A stretch of 64,000 bases of DNA, taken from positions 283,792 through 347,791 of the forward strand of contig CANMCD010000001.1 in the NCBI GenBank assembly GCA_947496185.1, read 5' to 3'. The translations under genes and the position numbers were made by a program. The stretch's first letter is position 1, and each line of letters begins with the position of its first letter. This DNA comes from an uncultured Tenacibaculum sp. Its GTDB lineage: Bacteria > Bacteroidota > Bacteroidia > Flavobacteriales > Flavobacteriaceae. The notes beneath the pieces were generated by a model. The model saw only the letters and a list, made by a program, of their open reading frames with translations. It made no database searches and was not told the DNA's origin. This document shows positions 27,973 through 36,053 of this stretch, one piece after another.

Positions 27973-28529
27973 ATGAGTAAAGAACGAAGTAATACAATGG
28001 GAGTTATTAGACTATTCCTTATCTTTTTTCTATTCATGAATTTATTAATTCAGCTAATAGATTTAGGGTATACAGCAGACATAATTAAAATTTATAAGTA
28101 TAAGAGCGAATATGTTAAGAAAAAGGTTTTAGTAGATTCTCTTGTGCAAGAAGGACATAGGCAACCTATGGGGGGATAAAGTATTATGTAGCTTATTATA
28201 GCGACCCTAAAGGAAAAGTTACGGTAGTTGACAACGAGAATAGTATTCATTTAGAAAAAGGTGAACTTCCTTACCTAAATCAATTACTTAACTTTCATGA
28301 AAACCATAACGATTCTATTTATGTATGGCATCACCCTACACTTCCTGATGAATTTGTATTAGAAAAGCATAAGAATTTTGAAGATACGATATTCAGTTCA
28401 GAGACAATATTAGGTGTAGTACTTAATATTATTGCCATTTTAACGCTTGTGTTTTTAGCTATTTTTTATGTGAGGTATAGAATAAAAAAAAGGAGGCAAA
28501 AAAAGAAAGGAGAGTTAGGGGCAGCATAG
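27973..28529 (+). pseudogene. Two-TM array protein, copy 2, frame-shifted in its poly-G tract
   Basis: From ATG 27973 the frame reads 68 codons and stops at TAA immediately behind a six-G run (28170-28175). Adding one G restores a continuous frame through to TAG at 28529, giving ~185 residues that match the other copies, including the F-H-E-N-H-N-D and V-W-H-H-P motifs, second TM segment and basic tail. No other stop or frameshift is present in the downstream part, so the break looks recent and reversible: phase-OFF rather than decayed. Its N-terminus (S-K-E-R-S-N-T-M-G-V-I-R-L) differs from the other copies. A homopolymer sequencing error is the main alternative. Confidence 0.8.
28170..28175 (+). 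repeat. Poly-G tract (6 G) in array copy 2, out of frame
   Basis: Six G, one fewer than needed for the conserved frame; the next codon is TAA. Seven G would restore the full-length protein. Confidence 0.9.
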
Positions 28530-28618
28530 GTTATGTTTTATGTTGGAAATTCTAGTGGTTAAATAATTGCCATCTTAGACAAATTACCGCTAATAGATAA
28601 AAAAATGAACGGTGAAAA

Positions 28619-29176
28619 ATGAATATAATAGGTAAAGTAATAAAAATTTTAAAAACAATTATAATAGTTTTTTTATTGGTAAATTTAGTTCCAGGGCTAG
28701 CAAATTTAGGTTATACCGCAGATATAATTGAAATTTATAAGCATAAAGACGAATATGTAAAGACTAAGGTTTTAGTAGATTCTCTTGTACAAGAAGGACA
28801 TAGACAACCTATGGGAGGGGGGGAAGAGTATTATGCAGCCTACTATAGCAATCCTAAAGGAAGGGTCATAGCTGTAGCTAATGATAATAGTATTCATTTA
28901 GAAAAAGATGAACTTCCTTACTTAAATCAATTATTGAATTATCATCACGATCACAACGACTCCATTTATGTATGGCATCATCCCACACTTCCAGACAAAT
29001 TCGTATTAGAAAAGCACAAGACTTTTGAAGATACGATATTCAATTCAGAAACAATATTAGGCGTAGTACTTAATATTATTACCATTTTAACGCTTGTATT
29101 CTTGTTTGTTGTGTTTGTAAGGTATCGAATCAAGAAATGGAAGCAAAAAAAGAAAGGAGACTTAGCGGAAGAATAG
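28619..29176 (+). CDS. Two-TM array protein, copy 3 (G-tract in frame)
   Basis: A 185-residue paralogue with the full layout: TM segment near residues 10-30, exported middle domain, H-H-D-H-N-D and W-H-H-P motifs, second TM near 146-168 and a basic tail ending D-L-A-E-E. The G-tract here is GGG-A-GGGGGGG (seven G, 28817-28823), in frame and interrupted by one A. It starts with ATG after a conserved spacer. The second TM block (T-I-L-G-V-V-L-N) matches copy 2, whereas its N-terminus matches copies 1 and 4, indicating mosaic exchange between units. Confidence 0.75.
   Translation: MNIIGKVIKILKTIIIVFLLVNLVPGLANLGYTADIIEIYKHKDEYVKTKVLVDSLVQEGHRQPMGGGEEYYAAYYSNPKGRVIAVANDNSIHLEKDELPYLNQLLNYHHDHNDSIYVWHHPTLPDKFVLEKHKTFEDTIFNSETILGVVLNIITILTLVFLFVVFVRYRIKKWKQKKKGDLAEE
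28817..28823 (+). repeat. Poly-G tract (7 G) in array copy 3
   Basis: Seven G preceded by GGGA; frame is maintained (Met-Gly-Gly-Gly-Glu-Glu). The interrupting A should lower slippage in this copy. Confidence 0.9.
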
Positions 29177-29264
29177 GTTATGTTTAATGTTGGAAATTCG
29201 AGTGGTTAAATAATTGCCATCTTAGACTAATTACCGCTAATAGATAAAAAATGAACGATGAAAA

Positions 29265-29819
29265 ATGAATATAATAGATAAAGTAATAAAAATTTTAAAA
29301 ATAATTATAGTAGTTTTTTTACTGGTAAATTTAGTTCCAGGACTAGCAAATCTAGGATACACCGCAGATATAATTAAAATTTATAAGCATAAAGACGAAT
29401 ATCTAAAGACAAAGGTTTTAGTAGATTCTCTTGTACAAGAAGGGTATAGAGATGCTATGGGGGGGGTTAAGTATTATGCAGCCTACTATAGCAATCCTAA
29501 AGGAAGGGTTATAGCTGTAGCTAATGATAATAGTATTCATTTAGAAAAAGATGAACTTCCTTACCTAAATCAATTACTTAACTTTCATGAAAACCATAAC
29601 GATTCTATTTATGTATGGCATCACCCTACACTTCCTGATGAATTTGTATTAGAAAAGCATAAGACTTTTGAAGATACGATATTCAATTCGGAGACAATAA
29701 CAGCAGTAGTATCTAATATTATTACCATTTTAACGCTTGTGTTCTTGTTTGTTGTGTTTGTAAGGTATCGAATCAAGAAATGGAGGCAAAAAAAGAAAGG
29801 AGAGTTAGGGGCAGCATAG
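29265..29819 (+). CDS. Two-TM array protein, copy 4 (G-tract in frame)
   Basis: A 184-residue paralogue with the same N-terminal TM, exported domain and C-terminal TM plus basic tail ending E-L-G-A-A. It carries an eight-G run at 29459-29466 in frame. The residues just before the tract are R-D-A-M-G rather than R-Q-P-M-G. The mid-domain motif is F-H-E-N-H-N-D as in copy 2, but the second TM (T-I-T-A-V-V-S-N) follows copy 1, so this copy is a mosaic. It is the last unit; the following spacer lacks the conserved block. Confidence 0.75.
   Translation: MNIIDKVIKILKIIIVVFLLVNLVPGLANLGYTADIIKIYKHKDEYLKTKVLVDSLVQEGYRDAMGGVKYYAAYYSNPKGRVIAVANDNSIHLEKDELPYLNQLLNFHENHNDSIYVWHHPTLPDEFVLEKHKTFEDTIFNSETITAVVSNIITILTLVFLFVVFVRYRIKKWRQKKKGELGAA
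29459..29466 (+). repeat. Poly-G tract (8 G) in array copy 4
   Basis: Eight G directly followed by TT, giving Met-Gly-Gly-Val in frame; same position as in the other copies. Confidence 0.9.
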
Positions 29820-29919
29820 GTGTTGTTATGTACCCATAATAGAAAGAAACTATGTATAGGCAAAAATTGTAATTTATAAATAGCATTAGATAAGAAAAAT
29901 AACCAATAAAAGAAGTCAT

Positions 29920-30618
29920 ATGATAAAAAAAAGACTATTGTTTACCTTGTTAAGTATGTTTAATTTCTGGGTAAACGCTCAAAATGAGTCCTCCAACCTA
30001 TTGTTAGGTTTTGAAGAAAAACAAACGCTTAGTTTTCATGCTTATGATCCGCCCTTAAAAATAAAGGCAACAATGTCTTCTGTAGCGGAAGCAGAAAACA
30101 ACTATCCAGAACAGTTGATAACCTCCATTTTTTCGGCTACCGACCAAGCATGGGTAAATCATAATACCTTGGGGGAAGCAAGCGAAAAATCACCTGAGCA
30201 TTTTGAAAAAATAAAGTCGATGGACAAGGAGAAAAACTACTTTGAGCTGGCACATAAATTAACATTCAAAGTAGGAGATATTCCCACGGCTGTAGTAAAA
30301 TTTTTCTTTCACGAAGAAAACTCATCCCCGATATCCGCCTGTTACATACTTCAAAAGGTAAACGGGCGATGGTACAAATCTTCCAATGCCAGCTTAACCA
30401 TGCTGTCAATTATGGTTATGCGAATAAAAACAGACGTTTTGGAAGGAGTGGTGTTAAATAATTCTCAAGAACAGCATATACTCGACCTTAGAGAAAAAGT
30501 ACTCAATGCACAAGGAGGGGTAGACGTTCAGAAGTTAGAAAAAGAATTCACCACATGGTATGAATCCGAAACCGATACAGAAAAATTAACACTTTATAAA
30601 GATCCGAGAACATGGTAA
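29920..30618 (+). CDS. Small secreted protein, unknown function
   Basis: A 232-residue protein with a signal peptide (hydrophobic residues 6-18, then W-V-N-A-Q). The mature part is a mixed alpha/beta domain with a K-V-N-G-R-W-Y-K-S segment near residue 145, reminiscent of NTF2-like or DUF4878-type folds, though I cannot assign it. The C-terminus has the motif L-R-E-K-V-L-N-A-Q-G-G-V-D-V-Q-K-L-E, which is echoed in the next gene. It overlaps that gene by seven bases. It lies 100 bp behind the two-TM array and may share its transcript. Confidence 0.65.
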   Translation: MIKKRLLFTLLSMFNFWVNAQNESSNLLLGFEEKQTLSFHAYDPPLKIKATMSSVAEAENNYPEQLITSIFSATDQAWVNHNTLGEASEKSPEHFEKIKSMDKEKNYFELAHKLTFKVGDIPTAVVKFFFHEENSSPISACYILQKVNGRWYKSSNASLTMLSIMVMRIKTDVLEGVVLNNSQEQHILDLREKVLNAQGGVDVQKLEKEFTTWYESETDTEKLTLYKDPRTW

Positions 30619-31244
30619 CCCTCAATAGACACGCGCTACTAATCCTTGTTTTTTTAGGGGTTAGTACTTTGGCAATGGCCCAAATAGACTATACTAAGTT
30701 TGAAGGAAAGAAAAGCGATATTAGTTTTTTAAAAATGTATGAGTTTTCGCATCTTCACGATTATAAGGCAGCATATGTAGACTCTTTGATCACAAAACCC
30801 ATAAAAGGGACACATCCGACCGCATTGCTTACACAAAAGTATACCGTTAATTTTCAAGAAAACAAGGTAGATTCCGTTTCATTTCACGTCAAACTGATTT
30901 CACGTTTACGGATTAAGGTAAGTGGTCAAATGCATTCCATTATTAGTTACCAAACATCCAATAGTAAGGAGAATCTTGTTGTAGATTATCGTACGGTTGA
31001 GGGGTTGTGGAAAGAAAATAACGAATCCCCTGCTAAGGAAATCGGATTGTTAAGAGACATCATGCAACTTAGTGATGCTTCGATGATTTTTGAATTTTAC
31101 AATCAAGGAGACAACCCCGACTACCCTGAAATCAACAAGCTAAAACCACAGGTAAAAGACGAAAATGGGGTTTTAAATATCGAAAAATTAGCGAAAGTTC
31201 TTAAAGAAAACAAAGCCGCTTTGGCGGAGTATTTGGAAGAGTGA
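30612..31244 (+). CDS. Small secreted protein, probable paralogue of its neighbour
   Basis: A 210-residue protein with a signal peptide (A-L-L-I-L-V-F-L-G-V-S-T-L-A-M-A-Q). Its C-terminal motif L-K-P-Q-V-K-D-E-N-G-V-L-N-I-E-K-L resembles the C-terminal end of the 29920-30618 product, and both have a comparable size and layout, so they may be divergent duplicates. The start codon at 30612 overlaps the upstream stop. No known domain recognised. It sits in the run of exported proteins of this region. Confidence 0.65.
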   Translation: MVTLNRHALLILVFLGVSTLAMAQIDYTKFEGKKSDISFLKMYEFSHLHDYKAAYVDSLITKPIKGTHPTALLTQKYTVNFQENKVDSVSFHVKLISRLRIKVSGQMHSIISYQTSNSKENLVVDYRTVEGLWKENNESPAKEIGLLRDIMQLSDASMIFEFYNQGDNPDYPEINKLKPQVKDENGVLNIEKLAKVLKENKAALAEYLEE

Positions 31245-31302
31245 TTTTTTAATAAAGTTAGATTTATAATAAAAATAATTACATATAAATTAAAAATAGA
31301 TA

Positions 31303-32478
31303 ATGAAAAAAATGTACCCACTTTTATACATAGGTATTATGTGTATTTTACTAGTATCATGTAATAATGCTACAGAAGAATCAGGTCCTAAATGGCTAGA
31401 TGTATCTGGTATAACCCTAAAAATTATAAACATTCAGAAAAATTCAGTAATAATAGAATATGAAGGTAATTATATGGGAAGCGATCCAGAACTTCTCTAT
31501 AGAGAACGTAATTCTAATAAAGAATATCAATCGGTAAGAATTAAAGAACGACGTTTTTTTGAAGTAAAGGGCTTAAATAAAGCAACAGAATACGAAATTC
31601 GATTTCAGGCATCAGATATAGATGAAAAAGCACAAACTCCCCCAAGTTATTTTACAACACATGCTGTAACTTTTGATTATGATGATTTTTACAAAACACG
31701 TAAAGAACTAGGCATGCATAATCAAACCTTAATTTATTCACATTTAAATAAAAAACATACTATTTATGCAAAAGGTATAAGTGATTATGATGTGAATGTT
31801 TATTTGGTTAATGAGAAACGTACTGATAGTGTAAAGATATTTTCGGAAATTAAATCTGATACATTAAGTTTTGTAATTCCTGATGATTATTTGTCTCAAA
31901 AGCCAAGAGAGTCGGTAAAGAAGCCTTATGTGGGGGTTAGCATAGGTAAAACCTATCAATATCTTTATACTTTCTATTATTCTTTTAATTATCTTGAATA
32001 TCAACATGGGTATAGTAATGATGTAGATTTTGAATCTAGATATACAAGACTTAAAATTTATAATGATGTGCCTTATATAAAAAGTGTAACATTTGGAGAA
32101 GAGGTATATGCTTCTTGTATTAACGCTTTTGTTGATAAAATTATAATAAAAGGAGAGTTTTTAGGAGGAAAGGATGATGATAATATTACGTATAAAAATA
32201 TTAAAAATACTTATTTACGCATTTTTAATGCTGAAGGTAATTTACAGGGTTTTTATATAGCTGATGAGGATACATCTAATTGTTGGAAGTTTCAAATGGG
32301 TAGTTCGTATTGGTGGGATTATGGAGAGGATGATTACATTTATATCTATAATAAAAGAGATGTAGCTTATTTATCGGGTGTTGACCTTCCTGTAGGAGAA
32401 TACAGTGCAGAAATGATTGTTTTTTTTGAAAACCATAAGTTTTTAGTGAGTAATAGAGTTAAATTTACCAAAGAGTAA
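31303..32478 (+). CDS. Lipoprotein with FN3-like N-terminal domain
   Basis: A 391-residue lipoprotein with lipobox L-V-S-C near residue 20. Residues ~32-112 have a fibronectin III-like pattern (I-T-L-K-I-I-N-I-Q-K-N-S-V-I-I-E-Y, L-N-K-A-T-E-Y-E-I-R-F-Q-A). The rest is rich in Tyr, Asp and beta-strand pattern, possibly IPT/Ig-like domains (P-Y-I-K-S-V-T-F-G). The gene is clearly more AT-rich than the large genes before and after it, suggesting separate acquisition. Two terminator-like hairpins follow it. Function unknown. Confidence 0.68.
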   Translation: MKKMYPLLYIGIMCILLVSCNNATEESGPKWLDVSGITLKIINIQKNSVIIEYEGNYMGSDPELLYRERNSNKEYQSVRIKERRFFEVKGLNKATEYEIRFQASDIDEKAQTPPSYFTTHAVTFDYDDFYKTRKELGMHNQTLIYSHLNKKHTIYAKGISDYDVNVYLVNEKRTDSVKIFSEIKSDTLSFVIPDDYLSQKPRESVKKPYVGVSIGKTYQYLYTFYYSFNYLEYQHGYSNDVDFESRYTRLKIYNDVPYIKSVTFGEEVYASCINAFVDKIIIKGEFLGGKDDDNITYKNIKNTYLRIFNAEGNLQGFYIADEDTSNCWKFQMGSSYWWDYGEDDYIYIYNKRDVAYLSGVDLPVGEYSAEMIVFFENHKFLVSNRVKFTKE

Positions 32479-32560
32479 GGTTAATCCTTCGCTGGGTCAT
32501 AGTATGTCAGCGTAACGGATAGATTTTAGCCAGTATCGATTAGGAGTAAGAAAAAATAGT

Positions 32561-32593
32561 AAACTACCTTGGTAATAATTATTGAGGTAGTTT
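32561..32593. terminator. Terminator hairpin 1 between convergent genes
   Basis: Stem AAACTACCT/AGGTAGTTT with a 15-base loop, A-rich 5' and T-rich 3' flanks, between the plus-strand lipoprotein gene and the minus-strand amidohydrolase gene. Confidence 0.65.
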
Positions 32594-32690
32594 TAAAATA
32601 TAATAATCTTGATTAGCTGATACCGCTACTAGTTTTTAAAATTAACAGAAACCATGTTGGAAAAGTAAGCTAGGAGGAGTGGAAAAAAGC

Positions 32691-32723
32691 AAACTACCCC
32701 AAAACCTAGTCTTGAGGTAGTTT
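32691..32723. terminator. Terminator hairpin 2, near-duplicate of hairpin 1
   Basis: Stem AAACTACC/GGTAGTTT with a following T-run to 32727. Sequence on both sides (TAGGAG...GAAAAAA before, CTTGAGGTAGTTTT after) resembles hairpin 1, so the pair looks like a duplicated terminator segment. The remaining bases of this 420-bp gap (32479-32898) hold no ORF or RNA I can support. Confidence 0.65.
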
Positions 32724-32898
32724 TTTTCAAATAATTTAATCAATTGTTAACAACTAGCAAGAGTCATTTCGTGTGATGAGTACACTAGAGGTTGTACTGT
32801 ATCGTAATGCGTTTGTAATAAACGTATCTATCTAAAGAGGTAAGGTACTTGATACATTGGAGGCGAAAAATTTCGTGTATTACAAAGGAGTTATTTTT

Positions 32899-34176
32899 TT
32901 ATTCTTTAGTAAGAAAGTCCCATGCCAATTGAAACATCGTTTGAACCCCGAGTAGCATACCGCTTTCATCGATTAAAAAATCAGGCGTATGGTGTGGATA
33001 CGGATTTGTATTCCCTTTGGCTTTGCCACCAATAAAAAAATAAAACCCCGGAACCTCCTTTTGAAAAAAGGAAAAATCCTCAGCTCCCGTAACCGCACGA
33101 GTCAAAATAACATTGTCCTTTCCAGCCACACGTTTTAGTGTCGGTAGTGCTTGTTGTGTTAGCGCTTCATCATTATAAGTAATAGGGTAGCCCTTGGCAA
33201 TATGAATATCCGCTTCCGCGCGATACGCTTTCGCAATGGTAGTCACCATCTCGCGCATACGCTGATTAATTTGTCGCTGCATGCCATAATCCAAAGTACG
33301 AATTGTACCGATCATGGTTGCCGATTCAGGAATAATATTAGAACGAACCCCAGCATCAATCTTCCCAACGGTAATCACAGCACCCTCTTTGGTCAAGTCC
33401 ACCTCACGACTAATAATGGTTTGAATTCCGTCAATAATTTTAGCCGATACCACAATAGGATCAATACCCGACCAAGGTCTCGAGCCATGCGACTGTTTTC
33501 CTTTCACTTCAATTCGATACGACTGAGAAGCCGCCATAATGCCCTTAGGTTTGTAACGAATCTTTCCCACTTCCAACTGCGAAGAAATATGCAATCCAAA
33601 AATAGCATCCACATCAGGATTTTTTAAAACCCCCTCCTTGACCATCAATTCAGCACCCCCTTCTTCCCCCTCAGGAGCCCCCTCTTCTGCAGGTTGAAAA
33701 ATAAATTTTACCGTACCTTTTAGCTGCTTTTTATGTTTAGACAGCAATTCCGCCACGCCCATTAACATGGCAATATGCGTATCGTGCCCGCAGGCATGCA
33801 TTACCCCAACCTTTTTACCCAAGAACTCCGTAACGACCGTAGATTTAAACGGAAGGTTGTTGCGTTCCTTTACAGGCAAAGCATCGATATCGGCACGTAA
33901 GGCCACCACTTTTCCCTTTTTTCCACCTTTTAAAATACCTACGACTCCCGTTTTTGCAACATTTTCTTGTGTTTCGATACCCAGTGAACGCAAATGTTTG
34001 GCAATGGTTTTGGCAGTAGCAAACTCTCGATTCGACAACTCTGGATGTTGATGAAAATGCCTTCGCCATTCGATAACCTTTTTTTCAATGGCAGTAAGTT
34101 CGGCTGTAGACAGGCCTTGCGAAAAACAAGTCGAAGTCAAGCAAAAAGCGGTAAAAGTGATGACTAAATATCTCAT
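32899..34176 (-). CDS. M20D-family amidohydrolase / carboxypeptidase, exported
   Basis: A 425-residue metallo-amidohydrolase with a signal peptide (I-T-F-T-A-F-C-L-T-S-T-C-F-S-Q). Metal and catalytic motifs of the M20D (hippurate hydrolase/IAA-amino acid hydrolase) group are present: W-R-R-H-F-H-Q-H-P-E-L-S near residue 37, M-H-A-C-G-H-D-T-H near 125, P-A-E-E-G near 161, a lid domain with Q-S-H-G-S-R-P-W near 230, and H-H-T-P-D-F near 396. It probably hydrolyses N-acyl amino acids or peptides in the periplasm. It is the only minus-strand gene between 19402 and 52915, with its own candidate promoter. Confidence 0.92.
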   Translation of the reverse strand: MRYLVITFTAFCLTSTCFSQGLSTAELTAIEKKVIEWRRHFHQHPELSNREFATAKTIAKHLRSLGIETQENVAKTGVVGILKGGKKGKVVALRADIDALPVKERNNLPFKSTVVTEFLGKKVGVMHACGHDTHIAMLMGVAELLSKHKKQLKGTVKFIFQPAEEGAPEGEEGGAELMVKEGVLKNPDVDAIFGLHISSQLEVGKIRYKPKGIMAASQSYRIEVKGKQSHGSRPWSGIDPIVVSAKIIDGIQTIISREVDLTKEGAVITVGKIDAGVRSNIIPESATMIGTIRTLDYGMQRQINQRMREMVTTIAKAYRAEADIHIAKGYPITYNDEALTQQALPTLKRVAGKDNVILTRAVTGAEDFSFFQKEVPGFYFFIGGKAKGNTNPYPHHTPDFLIDESGMLLGVQTMFQLAWDFLTKE

Positions 34177-34313
34177 ATACTATTCTTAAAATTAAAAAAC
34201 AACCGTTTGAAAAATTACCTACGGATGTAGTAAAAATATGAGGGAATAGCGGGGATATTAGGGAATAAACATATCGGTAGTGGAACTAAATAATGGAGGT
34301 AGAAATAGTATAA

Positions 34314-34345
34314 CAAATATAACCTTAAAAGAGGAAGTATCCAAA
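34314..34345 (-). promoter_or_regulatory. Candidate promoter for the amidohydrolase gene
   Basis: On the minus strand, TTTG (34342-34345) and TATATTTG (34314-34321) are separated by 20 bases, fitting the Bacteroidota minus-33/minus-7 pattern. It lies ~138 bp upstream of the ATG at 34176. Confidence 0.5.
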
Positions 34346-34526
34346 TAGCTAAAAAAAATAGAAATGCTACCATGTATAAATAGCACAGGATACTTTTTTT
34401 GTTAAAAAGAAGATTGAAAAGTTAATATTATCAAGGTAATAGTATAGAGGTAAACAAAATATAAGGTTTAATAACAAGAGCTTAGGTAAAAGTAGTGCAA
34501 ATGTTAAGAAATAATGAGAACAATCC

Positions 34527-34556
34527 TTGACAAGTAAGGAAATGATTTTATATTTG
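34527..34556 (+). promoter_or_regulatory. Strong Bacteroidota-type promoter for the 34605 gene cluster
   Basis: TTG at 34527-34529 and TATATTTG at 34549-34556 with a 19-base spacer match the TTTG/TAnnTTTG consensus well. It lies 48 bp ahead of the ATG at 34605 and may drive the following long run of plus-strand genes. Confidence 0.65.
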
Positions 34557-34604
34557 TGAAAAATTTAAAAGTGTAAAAAATATAAAAAGAATAAGTTAAA
34601 AAAA

Positions 34605-36026
34605 ATGAACCCCCTAAAAGCATTGCTAAGTATCCTCTGTATTACATTTGCTTGTCGTGTTGTGGCGCAAAAGATTAAAATCAAACGAGATGTTGTACGC
34701 ATAGACAAACAAGAAGTTTGTAAGATTAAAAAAGTACCCCATCAATTTTTTGAAATATGTACTTTAGAAGGAAAACCGTTGTTTCAAGTGCAACGAGAAG
34801 TACAAACAGCTGTAGCAACACACGAAGGATACCAGTCACTACTTCATATCAGGTTTAAAAAACCAACAAGTGACACGCTGTACTATGCCAAACACAATTT
34901 TGAAGGCTTACCATTTACATTGAATTCCAAAAAAATGTTTATCCGTTTTCTTAGCAAGAAAATGCAATTCATCAATGAAAAAGGGATCAATTACGACAAG
35001 ATCAACGAATTTTTTTCCAAGTCAAGGCCCAAAAATGACCGTATAGACAATGCGGAGCAAGCCTATAAGGAAGCCTACGACAGCATCATTCCAAAAATGG
35101 GCATGTGGATTGAAGGCAATCGCATTTACCGAATTAAAGAAAAAAAATACCGTAAAAACCCCAAAGATACAGCGCGGTATATGGGGCATTTTCGAATATA
35201 CAACGATGAAAAATCAGGGTTTTATTCGTATAGTGTATACGATGCCAAACGCATGCTAACGGCATTACATCAACATCATTATTTTCAATTTTTTGACGGA
35301 CTCCAGCTCAATTTTGCCTTAGATCCGTACAAGCAACCCATCGAACATATTCGAAAAATTATTGATCGCATAATGATTGCAGGGTATACGTTGGAAGACA
35401 TGCGAAGTACCAAATCGAGAATTATACGTAAGATACGTAAACGAAAAGCTGAAAAGGCCAAAGAAACCTCCGACAATATATACAACCAAGAAGCCATCGT
35501 ATATACCTTACAAGGTGAAAAAATAAACGAAGGATTGTTGACCCTAGAATTTAACGAGTTACTACCTAAAAAATCGAGGTTTAACATACACAGTATCGGA
35601 AGCGAAGCAATGTTAGTCACAACGAGGCCAGACAGTACGCAACAAACGACTTTTTATAAAGCGAGAAAAGATGCCGTAAGAATTTACCTAAAAGCAACGG
35701 ATAGCTATTATAGGGGTGTTCGTACCAACGGACTGACCGCTACAAAATTTAACAAGGAACTCATGGTAGGAGGTGCGTTGGAACTTTATAAGTCAATGGC
35801 TTTTGGGTATTTTATATTAAAGAAAAGAGACGAAGACAAAGGGCTGATTGTTTCGAAAGGCGCTTTGTTTAAAGAAGACAATACCACAGCAGTGGTGGAA
35901 CAAATAGCTGCTTATTTAGAGGATTGTCCTAACATAAAAGAAAAACTAACCGCGCTTGCGTTGGATTATGCGAAAGAAAGTGAGGTAAAAAAAGTAGTGG
36001 AGTTATACCACCAATGTCAAGAATAA
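34605..36026 (+). CDS. Exported protein of unknown function (473 aa)
   Basis: A signal peptide (L-S-I-L-C-I-T-F-A-C-R-V-V-A-Q) is followed by a mature chain with many Lys/Arg and no domain I recognise. Residues ~25-130 look beta-rich; ~145-300 are charged and helical (R-I-I-R-K-I-R-K-R-K-A-E-K-A-K-E); the C-terminus ends with a helical segment. Two Cys near the N-terminus (C-K-I-K-K, I-C-T-L-E) and two near the C-terminus could form disulfides. It is the first gene of the run behind the promoter at 34527 and is followed 27 bp later by a lipocalin-like lipoprotein gene. Confidence 0.62.
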   Translation: MNPLKALLSILCITFACRVVAQKIKIKRDVVRIDKQEVCKIKKVPHQFFEICTLEGKPLFQVQREVQTAVATHEGYQSLLHIRFKKPTSDTLYYAKHNFEGLPFTLNSKKMFIRFLSKKMQFINEKGINYDKINEFFSKSRPKNDRIDNAEQAYKEAYDSIIPKMGMWIEGNRIYRIKEKKYRKNPKDTARYMGHFRIYNDEKSGFYSYSVYDAKRMLTALHQHHYFQFFDGLQLNFALDPYKQPIEHIRKIIDRIMIAGYTLEDMRSTKSRIIRKIRKRKAEKAKETSDNIYNQEAIVYTLQGEKINEGLLTLEFNELLPKKSRFNIHSIGSEAMLVTTRPDSTQQTTFYKARKDAVRIYLKATDSYYRGVRTNGLTATKFNKELMVGGALELYKSMAFGYFILKKRDEDKGLIVSKGALFKEDNTTAVVEQIAAYLEDCPNIKEKLTALALDYAKESEVKKVVELYHQCQE

Positions 36027-36053
36027 GAAAAATAAAGTTAAATATAAATTACA

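Larger units (their letters stand above)
27334..29819 (+). repeat. Tandem array of four ~646-bp gene units
   Basis: Four paralogous units begin at about 27334, 27973, 28619 and 29265 (spacing 639, 646 and 646 bp). Conservation covers the gene and also the spacer: each spacer contains a block beginning ATGTTGGAAATTC and then TGCCATCTTAGAC. Each gene carries a homopolymeric G-tract (9, 6, 7 and 8 G) at the same codon position. Identity between units is high enough to allow slippage, unequal crossing-over and gene conversion. Confidence 0.92.
34177..34604. other. 428-bp divergent intergenic region
   Basis: Very AT-rich gap between the divergent amidohydrolase gene and the 473-residue protein gene. 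It contains candidate promoters for both directions, listed separately. I see no ORF, tRNA or stable hairpin beyond these. Confidence 0.5.

Noticed and set aside
33202-33627. 141-codon plus-strand frame inside the amidohydrolase gene
   Set aside because: Antisense shadow of a clear M20D enzyme; composition rich in Asn, Arg and His without any motif.
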